Origin: Ficedula albicollis
Lineage: Eukaryota > Chordata > Aves > Passeriformes > Muscicapidae
NCBI RefSeq assembly: GCF_000247815.1
Contig: NC_021672.1
Coordinates: forward strand, 73,684,456 to 73,748,455
DNA length: 64,000 nt
Direction: 5' to 3'
This document shows positions 12,190-25,290 of the stretch, piece after piece; within the stretch, counting starts at the first letter, position 1; every line of letters starts with the position of its first letter. The notes under the pieces are model-generated. The model was not told the DNA's origin, made no database searches, and saw only the letters and a program-made list of their open reading frames with translations. Position numbers and translations under genes: made by a program.

Positions 12190-15100
12190 GGGAGTGGAGG
12201 GAAGAAGGGAATTACATAAACAGTGTCAATAACTAGACATGCCAGCTCTTAGAGCTTGGAAGGGAAAATCTCTGGGGCCACACAGCATTGGAAGATGTAT
12301 TTAAATAACCTGGTAAAGCATTGCAGCAGCTGGGAGCTTCTCCAGGACACTGCCTTGCTCCAACGGGGAGGAGGAAAAACCAAGGTAGGCACTAGACTTG
12401 ATTTTGAACATGTTCTTTGGGCAAAAAAGAGCAGACACCAAGGCTCTTCCTTTGGCATTACCATGTTTTGTGCTATGAAGGGAAATAAATGGCACTTCTT
12501 AGAAATAACCAGTCTGAAAAAGGAATTGGAAGAAAATAAAGTGTGACTAAAGACCAAATTGCCTGCAACCTACAGAGGGAACAACTCTCTAGGTTTTAAG
12601 CAAAATAGAGATGTAGTTCTCTTTACAGCCCCAGAGTTCTCTTTTTTTCCTCTTATTTCACATCTAATTCCTTTTTCCAGAAAGTACTAATGTGATTATT
12701 TCTTAAAATATTTTACCTGTAAATCTCTCTTTTAATTTAAAGAAATGCACTGAAGATGTGAAAGTAAGATGTAGAGAAGTGTCAGAGAGAGATTGCTCTA
12801 ATAAGACATTCAGGGGTGATTTGATTTCCCCTGCTGTTGCAGTAAGTCAGTAGATAAAACCATATTTTAGGCTCTCCTAAAATTTTAAAACAGTTCATGA
12901 GGAGTATTGATGACATAGCTGCTGAAGTTAGGTTTGTCCTTTAATTTTTCAGTGAAGAAAAACTGTTGCTTCTGTTTCCACTGGAATACTGAAACAGACA
13001 TGTATGTTAATAAAAGGAATTGGATTTGGGTACCATCCAACAGAGCTTAAATGTTATTCAGGTATCCACAAATGCAAAGAAGGGTGATTTTTCTAAACTG
13101 AAGCTCCAGTTCTTAGTGTGTCTGCACTATTAAGTCTCTGTAACTGGGGTCTGCTTCTAGACACAAGTAATCCAAAAGCCTTTTTACTCTTTAAACTGTC
13201 ATATATGTCAGGTATGCAACAACATAATCCAAATACTGTATGACACATATACCCTTCAACAATTATTTCAATTTTTTTATCAACTAATTTATGTGGTGAG
13301 TAGTATTTTGCTGCATTTGACTAGATTCTGCAGCTTTGTTGGATAAATTATTTAGCAAATAACAGAAATATTAATCAAAGGATGTATTCTGCAGTATTTG
13401 ATTATTTTGGTATTTGACTGGTTTAGATAAAAACGTATCAGCAAAATGGAAGCTATGAAAATATATACCAGAACGGAAATAATGTAAACTGCTCAGTGTT
13501 GATGTTCTCCTTCTCCTTAATTTCTTATTTATTTTTACCATAGGCATTAATTGTTTAATTGGAACAGTAAAGAAATGTTGTTGTTTAGCATGTCACAGTA
13601 ATACAGAAGGTGTACAGCTGGCTACTGAAAAATGAAAAATCAAAAGACAAGAAAGGATAGAGTTAATGAGGTGATTTTCAGCTGTTCAGTGAATCAAACA
13701 GATATCTTAACAATTAACTTATGCTTTAGGATGTGTTTATATATTTAGTGGGGCTAAGAAGAAAGATGATCTTGTTTTATTTCGTGCTGTAAGGAAAAAA
13801 TTGGCGGATGTCAGAAGCAGCTGTACTGGACTGAGGTGTTCAAATCTGTGAATGTACATTGATGCTGTTTCCCCACACGTGGTGCTGTACCACAACCCTT
13901 GGAAAACCACAAATGGGCTCAGAGGAATCATGCTTGGGGTTCATGGCAGCAGCTGCAGGGGTGTGCTGGGCTGGGGAGGGGGCTCAGAGATGGGCAGAGA
14001 GGGGGAATTTGGCACTGGGCAGGGGATTTGGCACTGGGCACCCCAGCAGGGAACCTGTTTCCATGGGAGTGATGTGGCCCCATTCGGCTGCCTGAATCAG
14101 CCTGAAAATGTGCAGAACTGGAGCCATGGACACAGGGAGCAATCTGCTTTGCCAGGAAAAGAAGGTAACACAAGGAGCTCTAGGAGTTTTTAGTTTTACA
14201 GCCTTGATCCAAACCCCATTTGTGGTTCTTTCTGCTAATTTCAAGCTGGCTTTGGTCTGGTTACAGGGGGAAAAGGGATTTAATTGTCAAGGCAGCTGGG
14301 GGGGATCTTGTTTAAAGTGCCTTTGTAAAAAGCTGGTGGCAGACAACAGCTGATGCTTAAAGACATACTTCATCAAAGTATATGTCCACTTCTGGTATTA
14401 AAAACTAATGCATTTGTCACATGCAATTGGGCCTAAAGCAGGCAAAAGTGCTTCACAGCATGTCCCCTGAGAGCTATCATAAATAGAAATCAGAAGAAAT
14501 GCCAGAATCCTTAAGGCTTGACAGCAAATGATGTTTTAATTTAGTGGACATACAAAACTCTTTGACATCTAAATGGATGCTTACCATTAGAAATCTCTCC
14601 CCCTTCCCTCAATGTTCGTGACAAAAGGAGACATGCATGCAAATGCAATTGTTTATTTTAATTTTAACAGCTGAATTTGCATAGTACAGTAAGAAGGACT
14701 GAGCCCACATTCCAAAGATGGAGATCTCAGTGAGTTGAGAAAAATTTAATCTGAGAGTGGAAATAGGAGCCTTTAAAACCAGGTCCCTTTTCTACAGTAA
14801 CCTCAGCACAGGGTGGAGGATACTGGCAGCCATAACACAAAGAGTAAATTTTATGATCCCAATCCTTTACCACAGGATTAGCCTAGTGATTGTAATTGCA
14901 GTGAAGCAGAAGGTCAAACCCTTGGAAAGGGAATCTTATTGCTTTTGCAGCTGTTACCTGTGTTTAAATGCTTCTGTTGAATCCCCTAAAAACCTAACTA
15001 CCAAGTTATTTGCACTTCTAAACCCAAACCTATTAAACAAGAGAGACAGGACAAAACTGAAATGTTGTAAAGCATCCTTCAGATTCAGTAGTTGCATTTG

Positions 15101-15870
15101 TGATGCTTTCTGACCCTAGACTTAGAAAGGTGCTTTGAGAGGAGCAGAGACAGCTCAGTGTTGAAAGGTTCTGACCTTTCAGCAAGGTTGCCTGTTCATT
15201 TATATGCCTCCTGAACTACTCATCACCTTCATTTATGATTAATAAACTCCAGTCATCCTGTTTACACTGGATCACAAGTTCTTTATTAACTTTTCTTTTT
15301 TGTATCCTTTGGTATAAATGTAGAGTGCAAGGTTTGGGATTTGGACTTTGCTGTGAAAGGTGGGTAGTTACATATGCAAAAATTAATCAGGGCTTTACTA
15401 CCACAATCATAGTATTCCAGTATTTGTGATGAACTCTGCACAAACTGTCCAGATAATAGTAGTGCTGACTGAAGTTTTGGAAATTCAAAAGCTGGGAATG
15501 GCTATTCATATGACTTTATTTTTTTTAAAATTTTTTTAATGGAATACCCTGATCTGCTGTTCCTGCCATTCAAACAAGCACAATTCAATGCAAGACAGAA
15601 GGATTCAGGATTTATACTTCTGCCACTTCCAGTGGGACTGGAAATGAATGCAAAAAAGTGTTTCTTCCTGAACTTGCTCAGAGCTCTAAGATTCTTTGGC
15701 AGAGTCTCCCTCAAAAGGGAGAGACCTAGTTTCTGTTGTCATCTTCTCTCCTGGAGGTCCTGTACAATTTGGAAGGACAGGACACCTTAGAACAAAACAA
15801 AGTAATGTTTTCCTTAGTGTCTTGTCAAAATCTGGCCTGATTTATGCCTGCAGAGTGGACAGAGGACTCC
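12190..15870. other. Unique intergenic sequence
   Basis: No recognised gene. Overlapping frames at 13852-14353 sit in a G-rich patch (13920-14060) that includes a 19-bp-period repeat of 'ggcactgggca'. The stretch 14360-14700 has no repeats and contains an exact POU octamer ATGCAAAT (14637-14644), a possible regulatory block. A 118-codon plus frame at 14757-15113 shows no domain. Confidence 0.35.
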
Positions 15871-16012
15871 AAGTCTTCCTGCATCCTATTAATCTTCCTA
15901 CAAAGGCATACTCTTATCTCTGTATGAATAATGTCTTGAAGAAGTCTTCCTGCATCCTATTTATCTTCCTACAAAGACATACTCTTATCTCTGTATGAAT
16001 AATGTCTTGAAA
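15871..16012 (+). repeat. 71-bp tandem duplication, two copies
   Basis: Copies start at 15871 and 15942 with 'aagtcttcctgcatcctatt' and end at 'aataatgtcttga'. Only about two substitutions (attaat/atttat, aaggcat/aagacat) separate them. Confidence 0.95.
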
Positions 16013-19000
16013 AGCCACAAAAAAAGGGTAAAGGAAATTTTGATTTTGCAGAAAAGATAGGAGGAGATGTCTTTTAGATTAACTGTCTTAGATACAGCTC
16101 CTAACTAATAGTTAATAGAATTGCAGTTAAGAAATCCTTCGAGTTTAAGAACTTGTGATGTTCTGATGTGTGTTATTTCTGTGGGATGGGAAAAGACCTC
16201 TGGTGCATTTCAGGCTTTTCCCCCTTCCACAACACTTGCAAATTCACCTGTTCCATTTAGTAAATGAATCTACCTTTAAAGAAATAGACCTTTTTTGACT
16301 TCTTGCTTGTACTACATGTCCTCACAGGGTCTGCAGCATCCCAGAAGCTCGTTAAAAGTTCTCCTGATTGCATCAAATGTTATTAACTCACTGCAGCAAC
16401 CTTTTCTTGGTGGTTACCTGCTAATATTGTTACAATTCATGGATGTCTCTGTGTGTGTTTCTAAGGGAGATGAGTTTGCTTTTTGTAAGGCCCCTCTAGT
16501 CACATCTTCTTTCTATTAACTGCATAAGTGAAAAAAATAGACATTATTCTGGTTAGTGTAGTTTCTAATAACAAAAGCATTTAAGCTTGCATAAATGTTT
16601 TGGATATCAGAGTGGGATGAGAGTCTTGGGCATAAATTTCTTGTTTCAAATCACAGATGGACAGTTAATTTCCCAGGTTTTGGAAGAGTTTTTTTACACA
16701 GACACAAAGACATTGGAGGCAGGACTGAGTTAGTTTAATTTTAGCTGTCCAAAATATTGGTGTTTACTCTAAAGACATTGTCTGGATTTCTTGAGTTAAT
16801 GAACAGAGATGGAACCTCTTTTAGTTTGGGAAGAGCCGTTCCATCATTTCTGTCTCACTTTCTCTGTGTCTCTTTGGTGGTGGAGGAAATCCAGAGCAGC
16901 ATCACAGACTATAAGACTTCAGATATTACATCAAATAAGTCACAACTTCCTCTGGGCCTGCTCTCCAAAGTTACCAAGGCATGCAGCCAGTCTAGCAAAT
17001 AATTTTAACTCACTTAGAGTTTTAATCATATATACTCTTGCATAGCTTTTTTCGGAAACACAAGGAAAAGAGTTTTCTGGTTGCAGCTACTGAATTTATC
17101 ACTTTTCAGGGCTCAGGTCTGTCTTCATGCCCATTTCCCAAACTTTTCAATAGTTCCTTCTCCCTTTCCTGACTGAACCATCTGAGATGATGTGTGCTCA
17201 CTATGCATTTGAATAGCAAAATTCTTGCACAATGCAACCTCAGTTTCAGTGGCAACTGACATGATGCTGAAATACAAATAACAGAACAAATATGATAAAA
17301 ATTCTTATGCTGCATCTATAGATAAAAAAGGGACAAAAAACCTGAGCAGCAAGCCCAAAACCTGTATTCTTTTGGGCTCAAATGGGACTCACACTTCAAA
17401 GCTGAGAATAGTTGTCTTAGTCCAGAATTCAAATTTGCAAGTGAGGTTTGACTATGCCAGAGCTAGTTCTTGTACCCTACATGTTGTAAATACCTTTGAA
17501 CTCACTCCTGTGCAACAGAAACACTTTCTGAAGAAAGAAGTTGAAAAGATAAGTGGCTTATGAGCTACTGTAATTAAAATCTAAAAGATGCTTTCCCAGC
17601 TGTTGCTTTTGAAGTTGTGCTTAGTTGGTGGCTAGGTGCCAGCATTCAATTACAAGTATGCATTTTTATTAACAGACTATCATGTGTTATATTATGTCAA
17701 TAATTCCTTTTAAATTAGTTCTTTTTATTTTTAGCAATAGTCACAGGTGTCCAGGTCATTAAACATTAAAATGGGCCCCACTGCCAATTGTGCAACATCC
17801 TAAGTTTGTTTGGTGTTTTATTTGCACTCCATTTGAAGTTCAGAATTAAAATATCTCTGAACTTGTAGAGAGGAGGGCTTGGCCAAGATAAGTTAGTGCC
17901 TGAGGGGAAAAAATAAAAAGAGAGATGCACAGCCTTTGCACAACTTTTTTGCCTTCATTTGGGTTTCTAATTATCATTATTTCATTTACTTACTCATCAT
18001 CTTGCAAGTAGGAGCCTCATTATTTTGATTCACTTCCTTAGATGTCAAAGTCTCAGCCTGGAATTAGTGTGGTGAGGGAGGGGCTGATATTCACAGGCTT
18101 TTAGAGGTGCTCAGCTCAGTGTCAAAACAACACAAGATGCATCTTCCTGAAAAAGACCTTTTTCCCAATTCCCCAGCTTTTTATGGCAGGATTCATTTCA
18201 CCAAACTCCAGTTGGCTTCAGTGTAGGTACCTTCATCTAGGCTTGATGACTAATTTGCCTAATTGAGAGAGTTGTTCTGGGATAAGAAGAATGAAGCCTG
18301 GAAGAGTCTTTTAGTCTTTATTCATGTTTAAGACCCTACCCAGAGTGAAAAAAGGATTGAGGTACATTTGTTTTTTTCAGGGTACCAGTGGATGTTCAGG
18401 GTGCTGTGATATCATTTGAACCATAATATAAAGCACTGTGTTTTCTCTTGTTGTGCAGCTTAATATCATGGAATTGCAGATCCTTTGAAATAACTTTGTT
18501 AATTACTAGATATTGACAATGATTACAATACAATACATAACCTGTTGGTAAAAATATATATATATTCACTAGTGTCCTTCATTTGGGGCTTAAAAAAAGA
18601 TTTGCCAATGAAAATGACTTCATTTTTTGCATAGTATTTGAGTAGTTTCCATTTTGCACATGGAAAAAAGTCATGTCCCCACAGTCACATTGGAAACATG
18701 CTAAAAGCTGGTTGGAAACCTAGAAATCCTCATTTCTGTTCCTGCAGGTGCTGCTGACAAATTCTATTTCTTGTGCTATTCCTGAGCTGAGACCACAGCA
18801 AAGCAAGTGGTAAATAAGCTCTTCTGCCACCCCATTCCAGCTTCTCATTTTAATCTCAGCTGAAGAGGACAAACTCCTCATGACCACAAGTTAATTGTTA
18901 AAAATTAAAAGAAGAGAGAATAATACATGTAAAACCTCTTTCTTCCTGAAAGCTTTTAAAAACCATTTAGCTAATTTAAAAATGCAGATGTTGATTTGAA

Positions 19001-19232
19001 CTATTACTCATTTTTCACTGAACTTTGAAAGTTTTGGCTCGTGATGTAGTTTTAAGCATCTGCAAATAGCTTAAGAAAACTGTACGTGCCAAACTATTCT
19101 TTTTATAACCAAGCAGCTCTTCCAGTAAAACCTGAATTTTCACATAGATCTGTGCAAGTGCTGATGTTCTTTTCTTTCTCTGGCCTATCCCTGACACCTC
19201 CAGGAGCTGCCCTCAGGAAATATATCACCTCC
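16013..19232. other. Unique AT-rich intergenic sequence
   Basis: No gene or transposon recognised. Short TA tract near 18553-18566. The stretch 17570-17800 is repeat-free and AT-rich with several homeodomain cores. Open frames are all below 85 codons and featureless. Confidence 0.45.
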
Positions 19233-19348
19233 TTCCACTTCCAGCCCGTGTTCTACCTGATAGCAGCTGGTTAGTGGCCTTTGCCAACCATTCCACTTAC
19301 AGCCTGTGTCCTATCGGATAGCAGCTGGTTAGTGGCCTTTGCCAACCA
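19233..19348 (+). repeat. 58-bp tandem duplication, two copies
   Basis: Copies at 19233-19290 and 19291-19348, both beginning 'ttccactt' and ending 'cctttgccaacca'. About five substitutions in 58 bp make this an older event than the duplications at 9.0 or 33.6 kb. Confidence 0.93.
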
Positions 19349-19354
19349 GAAATT

Positions 19355-21562
19355 GTGAGTTTTGCTGCCTTGTCCAGCTGTCTTGCAGGAAAGTCAATGT
19401 TTTGTCTGTTCCTCAGTTGTTCCTTTGTGCTGTACCTGTGTGTCCATCCCAGAGAGGCCCAGCACTGTTGGTGTGTGACTCTCCAGCAACCCTGCAGTGT
19501 CAGTAGCCCAGGGAAGTTGGTCACTTGCCATCCAGCTCAATATCCCACACGGGCTGCTTGTCCCTACGCGTGTAGGCTAAGTGATGGATTGCAGGATACA
19601 GCAAAATCTGCCAGGGACTTGGAAGGATTTCAATTTCTTTGGCTAGTCTGTGACCTATTTATGCGTGCTGTATTGATAAATGGAGTGAAAAATCTTTTAC
19701 ACCTTTCAATGAAGGGGCCCTTTGGTCTGGCAACAGCACTGACACTTTTAGTGATGTCCTATAGGAAACAGCTGGGATTATTAATTCATTTTTACACAGG
19801 TCACTAAGCATCTAGAAGTCAATATTTCTTTTAAATTGCTCTCAATCTGGACCAAATCCATTCAGAAGGTGAAAGGTTCCAGATATACACTGCTACTGGC
19901 CATTATTAGAGTCCTTTTTGAGTCATGCCAGTTGTTTTTCCTTGGTTCAGCCTAAGGATGGCTGTGTTAAGAAGAACAGAAAAAGTGTACATGCTCTTTA
20001 ACTTTTGTTTTTAGCTCAAATTTTATATTTTACTTCTTGGAAATATACTTTATTTTATTACAGATGACACCAATCAGAGTGTAGAAAAGATGAGAAATAC
20101 TTTAGATTCTGTGTCTGAAAGAATTGCTCAGTGAGTCAAGACTCAAATGTAATGAGGAAGGAAGAATTGCAAGAAGGAAAGATTTACACAGACACTGTTA
20201 AGGATAAAGCCGAGCAGAACTGCACGGTTTTGATTCCCAGGAATTTCTTCAAAACTGCAATTTGACTTTGTGGGAAGACATACCTGCTGACTTAACATTT
20301 GATGAAAGTCAAAGCAAAAGTACTGAACTTCAAGGTGCATGATGGCAAAACTGAGGGTCTGAAATGTGACCTGAACATCCTGTCTTTGGAGGAGAAAGGA
20401 GGCAAAATCAAACTTTTTTGCTGATCTCTGGAGTACACCCCCCAGCTCTTCAGCTCTTGGCACTTACACTGCTATCTGGCTGGCTTAACACATTAGTGAT
20501 TCTCTTTTATGGTCCTTTTTCAGAGTTGTGAATGACTAAACAAGTCCCAGAGAATCAGGTCCTGTATCTTACTTGGATATTAAACAGCTGGAAAGAGTGT
20601 GGGGAAGAGCTGCTGTAACTGTGCTGCCTTGCAGCAGCATGGTAAAAATGCAATACTAGCTCCTTAAACAGATTAAAGATTATTTGATTTCACTGTCTAA
20701 ACTCCTTCTTGAAGAGATACTGATGTAAGTGATACCTGGAATAAGAGAAACAAGCAGTACAACACCAGGGCCAGGTCGATAAATCCACCTGTATTCTTAT
20801 TAGATATAAAAACAATCCCTTCATCTTGGGAATTAAAACAACAAGGAAAAAAATGGACCAGAGTGTTGGAGTCAAGCCTGCCTGTGGTTGAGCATTCCAG
20901 TCTTCAGCCAAGCAGAAATTAGTCCCACTTCAGGGGCATCTTAGGGGTGTTATTGGGTCAATTAGTACAAGAGGTGGTTCTCTGTTGGTTTTGGGTCTTG
21001 GTATTGGCTGCTTGACAATCCTGGTTTTGTCCTGCCTGCAGCCTTGATGTGAGGTTTTGGAGTACTCCTTACATCTGGAAATATCTGGAGGGAAATTTGA
21101 ACACCAGTGATAGAAGTGGCTGGAAATTTTCTTTCATATAAAGGTCTCTCTTCAAAGGAAAGTTTTTTCTTCTGCAGGTAGTTTTCTGAGTTTACATCAG
21201 GAAATGCATGCCCAAATTATTTATTTTGGGGCTTGTTGGACCAGAAAAAAAAAAAATCTGAGTTTGTTCAACTGGCCAGAAACCGTAATGAGCTGGTTCA
21301 ATATTACTGTTTGATTTGTTGTGGTGGTATCCTTAGGGATTCTCTGTTGTCCTAATTCATTCCCATCCCAACTGGTGGGGCTGATGGATTATTTGTGTAT
21401 AAAACAGCCAGACTTCTTCTGGAAGCAAGAACTGTGGTGCAGTGTCAGAGTTCTGCAATGTCTTATGGAAGTGTCATTCCTGCAGAGAGCACAGGGAAAA
21501 AGAACAAGCATGCCAAGGAAAAATTTCTGTGCTGTGGTGTTTATGATCAGCTGAGATATTAT
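19355..21562 (+). pseudogene. Possible broken coding remnant, plus strand (unidentified)
   Basis: Several open stretches on the plus strand have protein-like texture but lie in different frames: 19355-19807 (150 codons), 19800-19952 (51), 20063-20131 (23, directly after an acceptor-like 'tttattttattacag'), 20208-20339 (44), 20341-20421 (27), 20713-20919 (69) and 21356-21562 (69). No family is recognised. Open runs of this size are not rare in 2 kb of AT-rich DNA, and a 106-codon minus frame (20143-20463) overlaps, so this may be illusory. Alternatives are exons of a fast-evolving gene or plain chance. Confidence 0.2.
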
Positions 21563-21565
21563 TGA

Positions 21566-23719
21566 GGGAAAAAAAAGCAAACCAATTTTCCTTCTTTCCA
21601 CTGTTATCACCTTTACCTTTATCTCCTCTAAGCTCTGTTTTAATTTTTTATCAGTCATGTTGAACACTGGTAAGATTCTTCCTCGCCCAACCTCAGGCAC
21701 TCATTTTCAGGAAATTAACTTGGCGTTGTAACAGCTCTTAACATCTGTGACTCTTGACTTGGAGTTCGTTGAATAAAGGAGCTAGGCAGAGCTTTAATTT
21801 ATTGCCAATAAATTTATGATTTTTTTTTTTTTTTAAACTAGGACTTAACAGTTTGATTTTCACCTTCATTATACTAAACCTATTTTGGGTATGAAAGTAA
21901 CATGAGGGATATAATGTGTTTTGTACTACATCTTTCAAAGAGGCCAAAACAGAATATCCTCATATTTCCAGGAAAAAAAAAAAAATTGTCTCTGCTGGTG
22001 TAAAGATATTTTGTTTCCTTTTTAGGCTGATGCTGGTAAAGCTCTTGCTGTGAAATTTGAAGTGGATGTAAGGCTCCAGGAGTATTTGCTGCAGAACAGC
22101 TGTGCTCTTCTTTACCCTCCTGGTGCCAGTCCAGCGTGAAATTCACCTGCGTTTACATCAGAGTAAAACAAAGTACCCCTGGGAGAAAAGCTACCAACCA
22201 AGCACGTTTTTACAGAATAGTGATACTGTGATGGCAACACTTCTGTTGCCAAGGAAGAGGTAGGGAAAACAATAAAGGGAATAATGTAACCCTATGGTCT
22301 ACAGGTGAAAAATGGCAGGCACACGGAATGACTGTGTTCTTCTGGATTGCACCTGATTTTCCATTCCTAACGTAATGTTATATTTGCATTTAATTTATTT
22401 TCCAGGTATTATTTCCTAGTCATCTTTTCTTCTTCATGCTCTTTCAGGTCTTTCTCGATTTTATTTGCAATAATTAGGAAAAGAAACTATGTCAGAGCCT
22501 TTTAACATGGAGGAACCCTTCTGCATTATAAACTCCCTCTGTTGTTTGTTTGCTTGTTTTTCATAATTTTATTTGTATTTCCTCTCACTCTTTTCTATTA
22601 AATCTTTCTCCTATTATCACAATTTTCCAACTTAACTCAAAGAGCAAATACTACAATTTCTTTATGTCAGTTAAGAATTTTTTGCACTGAGCTGCATCTA
22701 CCTTGGCTAGCAGTCATTCTCAGACACAAATTGAGTTTGGTTTGAGATTCTAAATTTCAGATGTTCTCCTTTTTGCAAGTGAACTGAAAAACCCCACCTT
22801 TTAGACCTGAAAATTTTGGTATTTTGTATCTGGATCAGCACGTGGAAGATGAAGTCCATTCCAGCTTTGCCACTCAAATTCCTAACTCTTAACTAGTAAT
22901 CCATATTTTCTTCCTCTTTTTAACTTTTTTTACATCTTAATTAATAAAAGTGGGATGTGCACTTCTACTTGAAATATTAATTCAGCAAAAAAACAAACCA
23001 AAATGGATATTTGGGAGGTAATAGTGTATATGAGTATTAAAATTATCATATACTAAAGTTGTTAATCAGCTCTCTCGAGAGTGACTGTCCAGGAAGTTCA
23101 GAACTGAAGGGTTAAATTGCAGACTGATTTTTCAAAAGTGAAAGCAATTGCAGTTCCCAGTAGATTTAATTAAATATTTTAGTAGATTTAAGAACATACT
23201 TTAGGTTTATATATTTCAAATTTTCCATCCAAATCTGCAAAGGCTAAAAATAAAGATTCCCTGCCATTGATAAGAATTTAACAGTTCAATGCCTAAGCAG
23301 TATTAAACTGCCACCCTTTGTTTTTTCTAAGATTTAAGGGATCAATCTTAGGTATTTTACATGTAAAACCTCTATATCTGTCTCTATAATTAGTACCCAT
23401 TTTCAAACTTCCCATTTATGAGTTTATGGAAATGGACAAATAAACAGGGTCTGGAGAATTTCAGATGTAAGACTTCTTTCACTATTTTTTCAAATAATTT
23501 ATATTCCAGATCTTCTGCACTACAAGAGTTTTGCTGATGTGAGGGAACTCCAGGGAGTTTTTCAGTCCTTGGTTTGCTCTGTTTTGATGCTGTGGGGAAG
23601 AACCCTCAGCTCTGGTTTAGGTTTGGTGTGCATTGTCCTGTTCAGTAACCAGAAACAGGGAGATACTGGCGTTTTGGCATTTTTACCCTTTTTTGCTTTT
23701 TTTTTTTTAATGGTAAAAT
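21566..23719. other. Unique AT-rich intergenic sequence
   Basis: No gene or mobile element recognised. T-rich tract at 21819-21834 and A13 near 21973. Contains the small dyad at 22232-22251. Many TTTATT and AATAAA words occur without a transcript context. Confidence 0.45.
22232..22251. other. Perfect 8-bp inverted repeat (TGGCAACA / TGTTGCCA)
   Basis: TGGCAACA, spacer CTTC, TGTTGCCA. Each arm holds a GTTGCC-type half-site like those bound by RFX factors. It could also be a simple hairpin. No nearby gene supports a role. Confidence 0.5.
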
Positions 23720-23858
23720 GAAATGTATTTAATTCATGTATGGTGAAATGTATTTAATTCATCACCTAAAAATAAAAAAATTGTTTTCTCTTTTTTAACA
23801 CATTATCTGCTAAAAAAAAAAAATATTGTTTTCTCTTTTTTAACACATGATCTGCTAA
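23720..23858 (+). repeat. Two adjacent small tandem duplications (25-bp and 45-bp periods)
   Basis: 'gaaatgtatttaattcat' occurs at about 23720 and 23745. Then 'ttgttttctcttttttaaca' occurs at 23781 and 23826, separated by an A-rich spacer. Copies differ by one or two bases (cattatc/catgatc). Confidence 0.9.
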
Positions 23859-24515
23859 TAAAATATTTATTGTCTGCAATCGTTGCCATTCCTATGGTGA
23901 TCAGCTTAGTCCAAAATCCAATATAGAAAAGAGTGTGTGTTTATGAGGTAGCTGGCTAGGGAATAAGAATTTTCCCTTTTCAGCTCAGTGTAACCTGTGT
24001 GGGCCATCCTTTCAGGTCAATCTCATGCAGACTATTTTCTCTTTTTCTATATCAATCCTAAATTAATACAGTAGGTGCTCTGCAGCCAGCATGGTTTTGC
24101 ATTGATCTTGGCCAGCTTGTTTACAGTGTTTTGGCAAGTTGCTGATGTACTTCTCCCTGGGGATAGAGCAGGGGTTAATTGCTGTTAAACTCTCAGTGCC
24201 AAGTAATGGTTCAGACTCTGTGCTACATTAAAGATGACACTAATAGGGAAAGAGTGCACTGGATTGCTCTGTGTTGAAAATTGGACTTGTGGTGACAGAA
24301 ACTTGGAGCAGAGCTGATGTAATAGGGAGGCCATAATGTAATTATAACTGCTGAACATGTGTCATACCAAGTTAAATGATACATTAATGAATCAAAACAG
24401 GTGATGGAGTGTTGCTCTTTCAGCAGATAGAGGTGTTTTCAAGGTCAAATTGTCATTAATCTAATAATCTGTAAACTGTATATGCCTCAAATTGTAAGCA
24501 AAATCATCTTTAATG
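23859..24515. other. Unique sequence, possible conserved non-coding block
   Basis: No gene. The stretch 24060-24500 is free of repeats and rich in TAAT cores (TAATTA at 24339-24344; 'catacattaatgaatc' nearby). That texture is typical of vertebrate non-coding conserved elements but is not proof. Confidence 0.3.
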
Positions 24516-24659
24516 GGTTTTTTTAGTGCATTTCTTGTCCTGTACCAAAGGGGTGACACAACCAGAAGATGCTGCTCTCACTGTAATTTTGTTTATCCCT
24601 CTGTTATTGTATTTCTGGTATACCTAATACAATATAAGTGCACCTAACATTTTTGTTAG

Positions 24660-24822
24660 ATCCCTGTGCTCTGAGGAAGCTGCACACAAGCCAAGAGGTG
24701 TGCAGACATATGGGTACAGCATGGAGCCAAAAAATCAGCTTTGCTGGGAGGTGGAATACAGTCAGTAAATGGCTTCAAGTCCGCTTGAGCCATGCACAAA
24801 ACAAGCTCACCTGCTCAGAGAA
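24660..24822 (+). other. Exon-like interval between splice-like sites (copy 1)
   Basis: The interval is preceded by 'catttttgttag' (acceptor-like) and followed by a consensus donor 'gtaagtgtg' at 24823. A second acceptor-like site ('ccttttatgattctgcag') ends at 24889, leaving a 67-nt possible intron. The interval is open in one frame for its whole length and ends at a TAA that splicing would remove. No homology is recognised. Cryptic splice sites of this quality occur by chance, so this is a weak call. Confidence 0.2.
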
Positions 24823-25030
24823 GTAAGTGTGTGGTGATATCATGAGTCAGGTTTTGTCTAAGTTCTCTCTGCCTTTTATGATTCTGCAGCAAATGAAAAC
24901 CATCTCTTACCTCAACTGGTTCCTGGTTTAAGTCCCATTCATGGATGAAATTCCTGCTTTTGGATTCTGGTAGGACCGCTGCGTTCAGAACATAAATAAA
25001 GGCTTCTGTTCAAGAGCAGAACCGTAGAAG

Positions 25031-25290
25031 TCCAGAACAGAACCATAAATTCCAGAACAGAACCATAAATTCCAGAACAGAACCATAAATTCCAGAACAG
25101 AACCATAAATTCCAGAACAGAACCATAAATTCCAGAACAGAACCATAAATTCCAGAACAGAACCATAAATTCCAGAACAGAACCATAAATTCCAGAACAG
25201 AACCATAAATTCCAGAACAGAACCATAAATTCCAGAACAGAACCATAAATTCCAGAACAGAACCATAAATTCCAGAACAGAGCCATACAA
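25031..25290 (+). repeat. 20-bp minisatellite, 13 units
   Basis: The unit is 'tccagaacagaaccataaat'. Twelve units look identical, and the thirteenth ends in 'agccatacaa'. On the minus strand the array keeps three frames open, because 20-bp units without stops give a 20-residue periodic product. Those frames are artefacts of the repeat. Confidence 0.97.

Noticed and set aside
13852..14353. CpG island or promoter in the G-rich patch
   Set aside because: G-rich but with very few CpG dinucleotides, and no transcription start signature or coding start nearby.
25031..25290. CRISPR-like array
   Set aside because: Units are contiguous 20-bp tandem repeats without spacers. It is a minisatellite.
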